58,776 nucleotides of DNA from an uncultured Saprospiraceae bacterium (GTDB lineage Bacteria; Bacteroidota; Bacteroidia; Chitinophagales; Saprospiraceae). Below are positions 8,888-19,800 of the stretch, piece after piece. Within the stretch, counting starts at the first letter, position 1. Every line of letters starts with the position of its first letter. Made by a program: the position numbers and the translations under genes. Location of the stretch: NCBI GenBank assembly GCA_938018185.1, contig CALIIW010000125.1, positions 1-58,776 on the forward strand, in the 5' to 3' direction. The notes under the pieces are model-generated. The model ran no database searches and had not been told where the DNA came from. It worked only from the letters and a program-made list of their open reading frames with translations.

Positions 8888-9550
8888 ATGACTCAAAATC
8901 TTAAAAAATTTCTCTTTGATGTGGACGCCTACTATAAATTGGCAGAAATCGGCATCATAGGTCATGAAGATAAGGTTGAATTGATCAATGGGGAAATTAT
9001 GAATAAACGACCTTCGAAATTTCTCTTTGATGTGAACGACTACTATAAAATGGCAGAGGTCGGGATCATTGGTCATGATGATAAAGTTGAGTTAATCAAA
9101 GGAGAAATCGTATATATGAGCCCCTCGAGTAGTATGCATGCACATGTTGTTAACATTTTGAATAGAATGTATTCAAAGTCAATAATTGATTCATTTTTGT
9201 TAAGTATTCAGAATCCATTATTTATAAGTAAGTTCTCGCAGCCGGAACCAGATGTCTTGATTGTAAAAAATAAATCTTACAAAGACGATCATCCTACATC
9301 AAGTGATGTCCTTATTCTCATTGAAGTTTCTGCTTCAACATTAAAAACCGATCAAACAACTAAAAAGGATTTATATGCAGAGGCAAAAATCCAAGAATAT
9401 TGGATCGTTAATTTAGTGGATAAGCAAGTAGAAGTTTATACTGGTCCAGAAAATGGCACTTATCAAAAAGCAGAAATCTTTGGTTTGGAAGATACTGTAA
9501 AAGGCAAAGTAGTTAATGTTATGGTACAGGTCAAGGAGCTATTTGAGTAA
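8888..9550 (+). CDS. Uma2-family (DUF820) PD-(D/E)XK nuclease-fold protein with duplicated N-terminus
   Basis: The ATG at 8888 is preferred over the TTG six bases upstream. The core shows the DUF820/Uma2 pattern: SSMHAHVVNILNRM, then SQPEPDVLIVKN (acidic residue after P), LILIEVSASTL (the E-x-S strand) and KKDLYAEAKIQEYWIVNLVDK. This matches a restriction-endonuclease fold of unclear substrate, often multicopy in cyanobacteria and other bacteria. Oddity: the first ~37 residues (FLFDVDAYYKLAEIGIIG...VELINGEI) are repeated immediately (FLFDVNDYYKMAEVGIIG...VELIKGEI), a 111-bp tandem duplication (8911 against 9022). A single copy would give the usual family length. It is flanked by convergent and divergent housekeeping or surface genes and seems to be an isolated gene. 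Confidence 0.8.
   Translation: MTQNLKKFLFDVDAYYKLAEIGIIGHEDKVELINGEIMNKRPSKFLFDVNDYYKMAEVGIIGHDDKVELIKGEIVYMSPSSSMHAHVVNILNRMYSKSIIDSFLLSIQNPLFISKFSQPEPDVLIVKNKSYKDDHPTSSDVLILIEVSASTLKTDQTTKKDLYAEAKIQEYWIVNLVDKQVEVYTGPENGTYQKAEIFGLEDTVKGKVVNVMVQVKELFE
8911..9132 (+). repeat. 111-bp in-frame tandem duplication inside the Uma2 gene
   Basis: The unit beginning TCTCTTTGATGTG at 8911 recurs at 9022. The two copies differ by scattered, mostly synonymous changes, so the duplication is old enough to have diverged but has stayed in frame. Confidence 0.8.
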
Positions 9551-9598
9551 ATTAAAATTTTTGTTAAAAGAAGCAATTCATTTTAGCTTCTACTAGGA

Positions 9599-12500
9599 TT
9601 AATACAACAAAGTCAAATCTCCCTTCAATATAATTTCCTCATCGTTTTCTAAGATCACTTTTGTCCAATAAACAAACACACCAACATTCATTTTTTCTGA
9701 CCTAAAAAAGCCATCCCACCCAAAGGAAGGATCATTTGCTGGGAAATTATTTTTTTCAAAAACTTTATTGCCCCAGCGATCATAAATGGATAGCTGAGAT
9801 ATTTCCTTGATTACTAATTCATTAGAATAAATATAAAAGACATCATTGATGCCATCGGAGTTGGGGCTAAAGACATTAGGGATATAAATATCAGTTTCCT
9901 TAAATACTTTGAGAAGAATATCAGTTGTACTTTGACAGCCATTCTCATCATAAGCTATGACACTTATTAAAGTGTCATTAAAAACTTGTAGGCTTGGGTC
10001 TAAACAATTTTGACAATTAAAATCATAAGACCAATCAAGAGCTTCAATATTAAAATTGGAGGATAGGTTTAATTGAATGGTGGAACCAGCTAAAACTTCT
10101 TGGTTCGGACCGAGTGATATATCCAAAGAAGGAGTTTCTTCATTTATCTCAACGGATATAACTTCTTCGCAACCTTCCTTGTCAATGACAATTACATCAT
10201 ACATACCAGCGGCTAGATTTTCAATTAAGGTATTTGATTGAAAATTAACGCCGTCCAAAGAGAATTGATATGGAGGCTGCCCATTAGCAATGTCGATGAT
10301 TTCAATAGATCCATTTTCGTCTCCCTTGCAAATCGCATTGCTAGGAATGACATCAAACTCGATTGAGGTATAGTTGAATTCGTAAACTACTAGGCTGTCG
10401 CAACCAAATTGATTGAAAAGAAAAATCGTGTCATTTGCTAAAGGAGCAATGCAGGAATTTTCTTCGAGGTAAGTGATGTTTGAATCTAAAAGATCAACTC
10501 GTAATACGATTAAGGAGTCGCATCCATCTTCGTTTTGTAAAACCGATTCAAACAATCCAACCATATTTTCATCGCAGCTCGATTCGAAAATGTAGCTGGT
10601 ATCGGACTCCAATAATAAAGTATTGATTTGTACAGTAGAGTCGCAACCATATTGATTTATTTCAAATATAGTTTCTGTTCCAATTTCTATTTCATTGCAA
10701 GAATAATTATACAATATAGTATCTGAAGAAGGCAGCAAAGCTGTATTGATGATAATTATAGAATCACATCCAAATTGATTTAGCAAATCCAATTGAACAG
10801 TCCCTTCATCAAGAGGGTCGCAGGAATTCAGAAATACTTCTTCGAAATTAGAGGGAAAAAGAACTGTTCTTGTAATTACTATTGAATCGCAACCATTGAC
10901 ATTAGAATAGGTCCGCTCTGTAGTCCCAGATTCGTCCACATCACAAGTTTGAAGGAGTATCCTCGTTGTATCAGATTCTAAGAAGGTGATTGTCTCAATA
11001 ACAGTGGAGTCGCAACCAAAGCTGTTGCTTAATACAATTTCGGAAGTTCCGACTTGATCCGGGTCGCAGCTGGAATTTTCAATTTCCGTAATGTCAGATT
11101 CTAAGAAGGAAGTAGTAGTGATAACAGTGGAGTCGCAGCCCAAGCTGTTGCTTAATACAATTTCGGTAGTTCCCACTTGATCCGGGTCACAGCTAGAATT
11201 TTCAATTTCCGTAATGTCAGATTCTAAGAAGGTTGTAGTTGTGATAACAGTAGAATCGCAACCCAAGCTGTTGCTTAAGATTATTTCTGTAGTTCCCACT
11301 TCATTAGGATCACAGCTAGTATTCGATATTTCTGTAATGTCAGATTCTAAGAAGGTTGTATTTGTAATAACTGTAGAGTCGCAACCAAAGCTGTTGCTTA
11401 AAACTATTTCGATAGTTCCCACTTGATCCGGGTCGCAGCTGGTATTTGTAATTTCCGTAATGTCAGATTCTAAGAAGGTAGTAGTGGTGATGACAGTGGA
11501 GTCGCATCCCAAGCTATTGCTTAATATAATTTCGGTAGTCCCGACTTGATTAGGGTCACAACTGGTATTTGTTATTTCGGTGATGTCAGATTCTAAGAAG
11601 ATGGTAGTAGTGATGACAGTAGAGTCACAACCAAAGCTGTTGCTTAAAACTATTTCGATAGTTCCCACTTGATCCGGGTCGCAGCTGGTATTTGTAATTT
11701 CGGTGATGTCAGATTCTAAGAAGGTAGTAGTGGTGATGACAGTGGAGTCGCATCCCAAGCTGTTGCTTAATATAATTTCGGTAGTCCCGACTTGATTCGG
11801 GTCACAACTGGTATTTGTTATTTCGGTGATGTCAGATTCTAAGAAGATGGTAGTAGTGATGACAGTAGAGTCGCACCCCAAGCTATTGCTTAATATAATT
11901 TCGGTAGTCCCGACTTGATTAGGATCGCAGCTGGTATTTGTTATTTCGGTGATGTCAGATTCTAAGAAGGTGGTAGTAGTGATAACAGTAGAGTCACAAC
12001 CCAAGCTGTTGTTTAAAACTATTTCTGTAGTTCCCACTTGATCGGGGTCGCAACTGGTGTTTGTTATTTCGGTGATGTCAGATTCTAAGAATGTCGTAGT
12101 TTCGATAACTAAGGAATCGCAGCCAAGAGAATTGCTTAGCAAATTTTCTATAATACCAACTTGATTAATATCGCAACTTGTGCTCAAAATCTGAGTGGTG
12201 TCCGATTCTAATAAAATAATGGTTTCAATAACTATGGAATCGCAGCCTGATGTATTAGTGTAGAGGCTATCTCTTACCCCAACTTGAGAGACATCACAAG
12301 TGTTACTTGATATTGTAGTGGTATCTGAAGGCAAGCCATAAGTGTAGCTTGCATCGAATAAAGTTTCGTTTCCACATCCATCATAAGCAAGAAAATTTAC
12401 AAGACCCATTCCGTCAGGATTGATGCCGGAATAATCATTTTCAATGCAGACCTCTCCGCAATTATCTACGAGACTAGCACCTGCATGGATTTCCAGCCAT

Positions 12501-13417
12501 GCTATAAGCTGACTTTCAAATGCTTCTGGATCACAACCTAAATCAAGATCGAAGGCTTCTTCAATAATTTGTGGTGCAAGGCTATCAATAACAGTTACTG
12601 TTGCCGCAGTTGTAAGTAGATTGTCACATTCATCTTCTATGAAAAAGTTAACTGTAAATTGTTGACAAGAATCTAAACTGCCATTCCAATTATTAGTAAT
12701 CGAGACTTCCGTGCAATCATCTTCTACAACTGTAAAACCATTGTTGTTGAGCCAATCATCTAGGCTGTCAAAATCGCCACAGCTAATCTCTAAGTCTTCC
12801 GTAGGGTTTAAAATCACAGGAGGTCCTTCATCAATAGGACAGGCTTCTAGTTTTACATTGTCAATCATAAAGCCGCAACAGTTGGGACCTGAATCTGCCA
12901 AGAAAGATAAAAGCCCGGATGTATTAGTGGGAACAAACTCAAAAGCTATATTTAGCCAGGTATCAGATCCAACATTTGTGGCACTTACGGTCTCGTTCAA
13001 AACATCTAAGCTGATAATTGCGCTACCTGGATTTGAAGCGCCATTATGTAGGGCATAATCGAAACTCAATCGATGAGTAATACCCAGTTCCATATTCATT
13101 ACTACCTGCTCAATCCCCCCAATAGTGAAACCATTTAAATCTAAATGTGCCAATCCCCCATTTGCGGTTCCATTGCCTAGTCCATTATGTTGCCAGTGAT
13201 GATGAGAAACGGAGCCTGTGCTTACCGTCCAATTGCCAAAGGATTCTCCCGCTCTGTAATCTATCCAAACACCAGGATTTGGTGCAGGACCTGCTTCGAA
13301 ATCACCATTAACTATTAAGTCAGTGGATTCTCCACAGCAACATTCCAACTGCGCAAATGCAGAAAAACTATGGAATAGCAGAAAAAATAAAAGACAGTTA
13401 ATTGTCAGGCCTTTCAT
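9599..13417 (-). CDS. Giant repeat-containing T9SS type B (CHU_C) surface protein
   Basis: 1272 residues. A signal peptide (cleavage near FAQLE, residue 24) is followed by a Cys-rich start and an ~170-residue carbohydrate-binding-like jelly roll (LIVNGDFEAGPAPNPG ... GFMIDNVKLEAC). Two HYR-like beta-sandwich segments come next, then sixteen repeats of ~41 residues (consensus LESDITEITNTSCDP-QVGT, then a GCDSTVIT strand), a short SprB-like segment (AICKGDENGSIEIIDI) and a PKD-like segment. It ends in a gliding-motility-associated type B sorting domain, YIPNVFSPNSDGINDVF...IYDRWGNKVFE. It is probably an adhesin or glycan-binding filament exported by T9SS. It lies 83 bp downstream of, and co-directional with, the PorE-like gene, so it is likely the last gene of the 20465-9599 cassette. 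Each repeat carries two cysteines that may form disulfides. Confidence 0.85.
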   Translation of the reverse strand: MKGLTINCLLFFLLFHSFSAFAQLECCCGESTDLIVNGDFEAGPAPNPGVWIDYRAGESFGNWTVSTGSVSHHHWQHNGLGNGTANGGLAHLDLNGFTIGGIEQVVMNMELGITHRLSFDYALHNGASNPGSAIISLDVLNETVSATNVGSDTWLNIAFEFVPTNTSGLLSFLADSGPNCCGFMIDNVKLEACPIDEGPPVILNPTEDLEISCGDFDSLDDWLNNNGFTVVEDDCTEVSITNNWNGSLDSCQQFTVNFFIEDECDNLLTTAATVTVIDSLAPQIIEEAFDLDLGCDPEAFESQLIAWLEIHAGASLVDNCGEVCIENDYSGINPDGMGLVNFLAYDGCGNETLFDASYTYGLPSDTTTISSNTCDVSQVGVRDSLYTNTSGCDSIVIETIILLESDTTQILSTSCDINQVGIIENLLSNSLGCDSLVIETTTFLESDITEITNTSCDPDQVGTTEIVLNNSLGCDSTVITTTTFLESDITEITNTSCDPNQVGTTEIILSNSLGCDSTVITTTIFLESDITEITNTSCDPNQVGTTEIILSNSLGCDSTVITTTTFLESDITEITNTSCDPDQVGTIEIVLSNSFGCDSTVITTTIFLESDITEITNTSCDPNQVGTTEIILSNSLGCDSTVITTTTFLESDITEITNTSCDPDQVGTIEIVLSNSFGCDSTVITNTTFLESDITEISNTSCDPNEVGTTEIILSNSLGCDSTVITTTTFLESDITEIENSSCDPDQVGTTEIVLSNSLGCDSTVITTTSFLESDITEIENSSCDPDQVGTSEIVLSNSFGCDSTVIETITFLESDTTRILLQTCDVDESGTTERTYSNVNGCDSIVITRTVLFPSNFEEVFLNSCDPLDEGTVQLDLLNQFGCDSIIIINTALLPSSDTILYNYSCNEIEIGTETIFEINQYGCDSTVQINTLLLESDTSYIFESSCDENMVGLFESVLQNEDGCDSLIVLRVDLLDSNITYLEENSCIAPLANDTIFLFNQFGCDSLVVYEFNYTSIEFDVIPSNAICKGDENGSIEIIDIANGQPPYQFSLDGVNFQSNTLIENLAAGMYDVIVIDKEGCEEVISVEINEETPSLDISLGPNQEVLAGSTIQLNLSSNFNIEALDWSYDFNCQNCLDPSLQVFNDTLISVIAYDENGCQSTTDILLKVFKETDIYIPNVFSPNSDGINDVFYIYSNELVIKEISQLSIYDRWGNKVFEKNNFPANDPSFGWDGFFRSEKMNVGVFVYWTKVILENDEEIILKGDLTLLY
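10370..12334 (-). repeat. Sixteen tandem ~123-bp repeats coding a 41-residue unit
   Basis: Counted in the translation: 15 units of 41 residues and one of 40 (1965 bp). Copies 3-11 are nearly identical in protein and DNA (the element GTCAGATTCTAAGAAGGT recurs every 123 bp on the plus strand). The units at both edges are diverged, the pattern of central amplification and homogenisation. Confidence 0.9.
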
Positions 13418-13500
13418 TCAGACAAGATAGGAATATTTCATTTGGGCATCAAGCTTCTTATTTAAATCTTAATTAAGGCTAAATCAAACCCAAATTTGAC

Positions 13501-15870
13501 CTATTCTAATATCCTAATCATCGTCCTTCGATTAAATTCATGCTCATCCTCTGTACATTTTACCCCTTCGTTGCATTGGTTTCTAATCTGAGATTCGCCG
13601 TAGCCATGATAAGTAAGTCGGTTTTTATTGATTCCTTTTTTCAGTAAATACCAGGTCGCGTATTCGGCTCTTTTACGAGATAGCCTCTGGTTGTATTTAT
13701 TTGTTCCTCTACTATCTGTATGTGCAGTTAACATGATTTTTATATCAGGATAAGTTCTCATGATAGCTACAAGTTCATCAAGTATCCTTGCAGCATCAGG
13801 TCTGATCTCATATTTGTCAAAATCGTAGTAAATGTCTTCAAGTTCCAATAAAGTTCCTCCTGTAGCATTGTACGCATATCCAGATCCCGCACTAGTACCA
13901 GAACCAGTATTGTATGCGGAACTTGTACTAGAAGAATTATATCCTGTTCCTGCATTAGTTAATCCTGAATTATTATACCCTGACTTTGGTTTTAAATCTG
14001 AATTATCGCTATAAGTATTGCTACTTGAACGCTCTAGGTTTAGCACTAAATTAATTTTTTCTGCAAATGATTTTTGAGAATCAGATAGATCAATTCTCCC
14101 CGCTGCTTTTCCATAATTATCCTTTGTAGCAACAATCTCATAGCCGCAATTTGGATCTAAGCAATCAAAGGTAAATGCTCCGATCAAGTTTGATTGGATG
14201 ACTTTTGTTGCTCCAGTGCAAAGGTTTTTTAGCGTGATACTCGTATTGGCCAATCTAAGATTGTCATCCTTGCTGTTTGTACTACCGGTTACAGACAAAC
14301 AACCTTCTTTGACCAATGGAATACGAATCGATAAGGCATCGTGATTGTACATGCCTTCAGTAGTGAACGTTTTGCTAGCAGTTTTGTAACCATCTTTTTG
14401 AGCAATGAATTCATACTCATGATCAGGAAGCATGCTGATAATTAATTCCCCAGCTGCATTACTTGTATAAATACTTTCTGTTACTTCTCCAGTTTTCTTG
14501 TTAGTTGCCTTTACAGTGTAAACCACATTTCCAATTGGAAGATCATCAGAGCCAATTGTTGTAATTGTTGATTCCATTAAAATGGCAGAAGGTTTGTTGA
14601 TAGAACCAGCTATTGTTTTAAAAGAGTAGATGTCATCGTCTCCTTCCCTCGCCGAAGAAAGATATCCTTCTGATCCTAGTATATTTAAAACAAAACCAAA
14701 ATCATCTTTTGCCGAGTTAAATGGTTTGCCCAAATTGGTCGCTTTTAGCCAAGAGGAATTGCTTCCAGTCATTGTGGAAGAAAAAATGTCTAAACCTCCT
14801 AGTCCACCCCATCCATTGGATGCAAAATATAAGGTACCATCGTCATGAACAAATGGAAAAACTTCATTCCCTTCTGTATTAATTTCTGGGCCTAGGTTGA
14901 CAGGGGCAGACCAAGCGCCATTTACAAAATTCGATGCATAAAGATCCATTCCACCTTGACCGTCATACCTGTTTGAGGCAAAGTACAAGGTTTTTCCATC
15001 TGGCGATAGAGCTGGATGACATTCGTCAAAATCTTCTGTGTTGAAAGGAAGTTCTTTTGCTTCCCCCCAAGTACTTCCGGTCTTTTCTGCGCTAAATATT
15101 TTTAGGATAACAGCGTTCTTGCTATTCTTTTTTACCTTTTTATTATTATAATTATTTCTTGTGAAATAAATCACATCAGCATTGCTGTTGAAATCTACAG
15201 GACCTTCGTGGAATGGTGTATTAAGTTGCGTAGAAAATTCAGATACCGTCCCAGCTTCGCCATCTTTATTCAATGGAGCGTAAAAAAGAGACATGTAATT
15301 ATCATCTAGCCAGATATCTTTTTTTGCCTTCGTTTTTGAAGATTTTCTTGTACTTACAAACACAATCCCGTTTTCGTAATACCGAGGACTAAATTCTAAT
15401 TTGCCACTATTGATGGCCGCTACATTTAAAAGACTTGTATTGTTTTCTTTGAAATCATTCATTCGGTCTATGGCTGTGGCCAAACGTTTGCCTCTTTCGT
15501 CTCCTCCACCAGTTGCTGCATCATATTTTAAAAAGTATTCTTTTGCTGCTGTTGTGTTACCATTGCTTTGTAGTGCCTGTGCATAGTGTAGGAAGTCAAG
15601 AGCAGATTTGGTCTCTCCAATGAACTTTGCATACCAGGACTCGGCAGCTTCTGTGTCATGGACCAAGCGATAGGAGTTTGCTATTTTTCTGAGATCTTCC
15701 ATTTCAAGATTGACCCCTCTTTTTTCAACCAAATCTTCATAGACAATGGTAGAACTCTTATACCCATAATCATTATAAAGACTTTCTGCATCTTTTAGTT
15801 GTGCTTGTAAGCTTAAAGAGCTGAAGCTAAGGAAAATGCCAAATAATAATATATTCTTAATCGCCTCCAT
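13501..15870 (-). CDS. PorE-like OmpA-family protein (TPR, beta-propeller, CNA-like, OmpA)
   Basis: 789 residues with signal peptide (ends SLQAQ). Domains in order: N-terminal TPR-like helices (residues 25-130); WD40-like/PD40 propeller (HPALSPDGKTLYFASNR and FPFVHDDGTLYFASNG, about 150-420); a carboxypeptidase-regulatory-like domain (about 430-510) and a second beta domain; a Ser/Asn/Gly-rich linker (TYSDNS...GTSAGSGYAYN); C-terminal OmpA peptidoglycan-binding domain (YYDFDKYEIRPDA, TAHTDSRGTNKYNQRLSRKRA, FNRRTMIRI). This is the architecture of the T9SS component PorE, which links PorP/SprF at the outer membrane to peptidoglycan. It may be a cassette-specific paralogue. It sits 47 bp downstream of the PorP/SprF gene, so the two are probably co-transcribed. 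Confidence 0.85.
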   Translation of the reverse strand: MEAIKNILLFGIFLSFSSLSLQAQLKDAESLYNDYGYKSSTIVYEDLVEKRGVNLEMEDLRKIANSYRLVHDTEAAESWYAKFIGETKSALDFLHYAQALQSNGNTTAAKEYFLKYDAATGGGDERGKRLATAIDRMNDFKENNTSLLNVAAINSGKLEFSPRYYENGIVFVSTRKSSKTKAKKDIWLDDNYMSLFYAPLNKDGEAGTVSEFSTQLNTPFHEGPVDFNSNADVIYFTRNNYNNKKVKKNSKNAVILKIFSAEKTGSTWGEAKELPFNTEDFDECHPALSPDGKTLYFASNRYDGQGGMDLYASNFVNGAWSAPVNLGPEINTEGNEVFPFVHDDGTLYFASNGWGGLGGLDIFSSTMTGSNSSWLKATNLGKPFNSAKDDFGFVLNILGSEGYLSSAREGDDDIYSFKTIAGSINKPSAILMESTITTIGSDDLPIGNVVYTVKATNKKTGEVTESIYTSNAAGELIISMLPDHEYEFIAQKDGYKTASKTFTTEGMYNHDALSIRIPLVKEGCLSVTGSTNSKDDNLRLANTSITLKNLCTGATKVIQSNLIGAFTFDCLDPNCGYEIVATKDNYGKAAGRIDLSDSQKSFAEKINLVLNLERSSSNTYSDNSDLKPKSGYNNSGLTNAGTGYNSSSTSSAYNTGSGTSAGSGYAYNATGGTLLELEDIYYDFDKYEIRPDAARILDELVAIMRTYPDIKIMLTAHTDSRGTNKYNQRLSRKRAEYATWYLLKKGINKNRLTYHGYGESQIRNQCNEGVKCTEDEHEFNRRTMIRILE

Positions 15871-15917
15871 TGTTTTAAATTTTACGCTAAATTTATTTAA
15901 TTCTAATGCCGAGTCTT

Positions 15918-16868
15918 TTAAAAGAATCTTGGATTAGTAACTTTGTTTCTTGCCCTTCTATGACAATACTGCAAAAGAATTTCAAAACTTCCTGAATTGT
16001 AGTCTGCCAATTCAGACAATGTAAAATCAAAGGCACCACCAACTACGAAGGAATCGTTAAGGTAAATTTGCATAACCAAGTCTATTGATTCCCCTAAGCT
16101 TGTCAAACTACTTTGACCCGTTCTGTAGGTCACTCCTGTATGTACCATCTCATAAAAAATAAGCCCAGCATGTAGGTCTAAGCTAAAAGGAGCATCTACA
16201 GCATATTTGAGAAGTCCTGCAGGTTTAAATGATATTTTTTCGGCAATCGGTAAGATTGCACCTGCCATCAAGAATGCATGTGTTTCTTCTTTTGCTTGAA
16301 CCATGCTCGATTCTACTCCCTCCGGCAACAAGCTAATGTCGTTCTTTATTAATCTAGGAATAGATAACCCTGCATAAAAACTTTGGTTTTCGTAATAAAC
16401 ACCAGCCCCTGCATTGATCAAAGTTTTGTTTCTTTCTGGTGAATCAACCAATAGATCAAAATTGTCGTTCAATGTTTCTTTTGAAAAATCTAATTTATAG
16501 TCTCTAATATTTCCCATCAAACCAAGCGCCATTTCTCCGGTTCCCAATTGAAACCTGTAAGCATAATTCAATTGTACATTTACAGAGGTGCTTGGCCCGA
16601 TTCTATCTCTTACCATGGCAATGCCGAGGCCGACCCGTTCATTTTTTAAAAGCGTATGCAGACTTAATACTTGAGTGATTGGATGTCCATCAAAATTGAC
16701 CCACTGGTTTCTATATAATCCAGTGATGCAAGTGCCTTTTGCCGAACCTGCATAAGCTGGGTTGAATGACAGTTTGTTGAACATAAACTGCGTATACTGT
16801 GGATCTTGTTGTGCCTCAAGAGATACAAAAAGAAGTAGACAGATAAGTATGCTAAATATATTTTTCAT
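15918..16868 (-). CDS. PorP/SprF-family type IX secretion outer-membrane protein
   Basis: 316 residues with a signal peptide (MKNIFSILICLLLFVSLEAQ) directly followed by the family signature QDPQYTQFMFNKLSFNPAYAGS and then GLYRNQWVNFDGHP. The rest alternates amphipathic strands as in an outer-membrane barrel (SFYAGLSIPRLI, GVTYRTGQ, SFVVGGAFDFTLSELADY) and ends in arginine-rich sequence with Phe as last residue. SprF in Flavobacterium johnsoniae is needed for secretion of its neighbour SprB, and PorP-like proteins are generally linked to type B cargo. Here a type B cargo gene lies 27 bp upstream and the PorE-like gene 47 bp downstream. This paralogue likely serves those cargos specifically. 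Confidence 0.9.
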   Translation of the reverse strand: MKNIFSILICLLLFVSLEAQQDPQYTQFMFNKLSFNPAYAGSAKGTCITGLYRNQWVNFDGHPITQVLSLHTLLKNERVGLGIAMVRDRIGPSTSVNVQLNYAYRFQLGTGEMALGLMGNIRDYKLDFSKETLNDNFDLLVDSPERNKTLINAGAGVYYENQSFYAGLSIPRLIKNDISLLPEGVESSMVQAKEETHAFLMAGAILPIAEKISFKPAGLLKYAVDAPFSLDLHAGLIFYEMVHTGVTYRTGQSSLTSLGESIDLVMQIYLNDSFVVGGAFDFTLSELADYNSGSFEILLQYCHRRARNKVTNPRFF

Positions 16869-16895
16869 AAAACGTTTTCTTAGTTAAGTTTATGG

Positions 16896-19800
16896 TTAAT
16901 TTCTTTGAATGTAGATGTATCCATTTTGAGGATTATCTAGTCCGTCATTAATTTCTAAAACATAGAAATAGGTTCCTGCTGGTAGTGCTTCGTTTTCATA
17001 AGTGCCAAGCCAATCATTTTGGTAATCTTGACTCTCGTAAATTTTCTCCCCCCAGCGATTAAATATCTTTAAAGTACTGCCAGGAAAAGAGGAAAGACAG
17101 TATATGGTAAAAGCATCATTGTAATCATCTCCATTGGGAGTGATCATTGTTGGTATTATACATTCATTTGAACCTTCTACATCTATTCTGACAACTGCGT
17201 CTGAACAGAGTGAAGGACAATCTACCGAGCAGAGTGTATAGGTAAAACTAAGTTGTCCGTTAAAGCCTGGAGTAGGTGTAAACGCTATTGTGCCATCAGA
17301 ATTCAAGGTTGCTTCGCCTCCTGCAAAATCTGTAATAGAGCTAATTTCAAAATTTCCTTGAGTTAAGTTGTCATTATTTAATGGGTCCAAAACTAAACTT
17401 GTATTGGTGCTTGTTAGGTATGCATCATTTTCGGCGACAGCCGCCTCAAATAAAGTAATAGAAACGGTATCAGAAGAAATAATGCCACAGACACCATCAT
17501 CAATTTGCCAAACAAATACATTCTCTCCTTGGGATAAGCCATTTACTATCGTGCTTGCAGCCAAAGGGTCTTGAATTTCTTGACTGCCATCGATTGTGCT
17601 CCAAAATCCAAAGATAGAACCAGTAGATGAAACTGGAATTGCATTTAAATTAAAAGAACCGTCGCAAGATAGTCCATCATTTCCAGCCTCCGCATTCATC
17701 AATGGAGTGGATACAAATGTTACTGTTGTAAGGGCATTGAGGTCATTGGCTGCAATGGGGTCGTAAGTGCAACCTGCTGCATTTGTAACACGAACAAAAT
17801 AACCTTGACCATCACTCACCATATCAGCATTTAAAGTCAAATTAGATCCTGTTCCGATTAATGCTCCAGTATTCATGTCGTACCAATTATATGTCAAAGA
17901 TAGGTCTGCACCGATAACAAATAAATTCACGTCTTCTCCTTCGCAATATGGGCCATCATTGCCAGCTGCAAAAGCAGGAGGCAATTCATTAAGGTTTATG
18001 CCAATGTTCGTTTCTTCCGAAGCGCAACCGTTAATTATGATTTGTAAATTGTAAAGACCTATCATGCTACTGTCTATGTTTTCAATAGTAATGCTAGAAT
18101 CTGTGGACATAAATCCGTTGGGTCCAGTCCAAACATAAGTTGCGTCTGGAATTAAAACTGTCGATAACTCTATGTTATCTCCTGGACACAATTCCGTAAT
18201 TCCATTTATGTTTGGAGCGGAAGGTATTTCTTCAATTTCTATTTCTATTGATTCTGCAGCTTCACTTTCACAAGAACCAATGCTTGCATAAACAGTGTAG
18301 ACACCTGATTGTGATAAACTAACTGGATCGAAAGTTAAAACAGGTTCAGTTGTTTCAAAGGTTTCGCTTTGTCCCATTAAATTGATCATGGTCCAATGAT
18401 AAATCACATCAGCTGCGTTTATTTGATTGGTTAGTAAAGTCAAAGATTCTCCTTCGCAACTCACCAAGCTTGAACTTGTAATGGTCAGTGTTTCGTTGAT
18501 GCCTGAAAGGATATTTACTTCTATGCTACTGATTTCTGAAGTGCAGCCATTTATCGTTATTTCTAAAGTATAAGTGCCCGAGATATCTTGGGAAGCATTT
18601 TGTATTTCAAAGGTATTTTCAGTTGAACTGAAATTGTTAGGTCCTATCCAAAGGTAGGACGCATTTAGGATTTCATCTGTGGAAAGTGTAAGAGTTTCAC
18701 CAGCACAAAAACTTGTATTGCCATTTATGGCAGGTGACCCAATTGACTCTTGTACATCGATTTCCAATAAGGGTGCTGGATTACTTACACAAGATCCTTG
18801 AGAAGCGGAAACCGTGTACATACCGTTTTGATCTGGAGTCACAGGGTTGAAAATCAGCAGTGGTTCGGTCGTAGTGAAATTGAGGCTTTGGCCAAGTAAA
18901 TTAATTTGTGTCCAATTATAAGTTATGTTATCTCCGTTCACGAAATTTGTAAACAGGGTTAGTTCATCCCCTTCACAAATAAATAGAGAGGTGCTGAACA
19001 AAGTGGTCTCTTCGGTAAAAACATCAAGTACCTCAACTTCAACGGAAATTGGTTCTGAAAAGCAAAAATTTAAAATTACTTCTAAAGTATATGTACCGGC
19101 CATGTCAGAAGTAATATTTTCAATGCTGATGCTAGATTCGTCCGAAGAAAATCCATTTGGTCCGGTCCAATTGTATTGAGCATCAGGAATAATATCTGTA
19201 CTTAAGTTTAAAGTTTGTCCTTCACAAAGCATGGTTTCACCTGTGATGCTTGCTTGATTCAATACGCTTTGGACTTCTATTTCCAACAAGTCAGATGGCT
19301 CAGTTTCGCAAGTTCCATCTGAGGCATAAACAGAATAAACACCATTTTGATCTTCCGAAATTGAAGGAAGCAATAGGTTTGGTTCTGAAGTTACAAAGTT
19401 CTCTGTCTGCCCCAGTAGATTCATGAAAGTCCAAAAATATTGGATATTGTCACCAGCTATAAAAGTGGTGAAAATATTTACGTCGTCTCCAAAACAAGCA
19501 CTTATACTTGTCAGGAATATATCTAATTCAACATTGAAGTTTGATAAATTTTCCAAAGTGTATGACGCAATCGGAGAAGAGCAGCCTGCATTGTCAAATA
19601 CATTTAAAGTATACACTCCTTCATTTTCTGGTGTAGGATTTGAAATGATAGGGTTTTGTTCAGTGGAAAAGAATCCATTAGGACCAGACCATAAATAAAC
19701 GTAGTCTCCAAGCGGCAAGGCTGTGGACATCAGCTGAATGTCTTCCCCACATGTTCCGCCACTTTGGCTAATTGTAATTTGTGGAATTGGAAAGATCTCT

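Noticed and set aside
11214-11426. Plus-strand frame with repeated MSDSKKVVVVITVESQPK
   Set aside because: It is the antisense shadow of the 123-bp repeat array in the type B cargo gene.
10370-12334. CRISPR-like regular spacing of repeats
   Set aside because: The 123-bp unit is coding throughout, with no short repeat/unique spacer alternation and no cas genes nearby.
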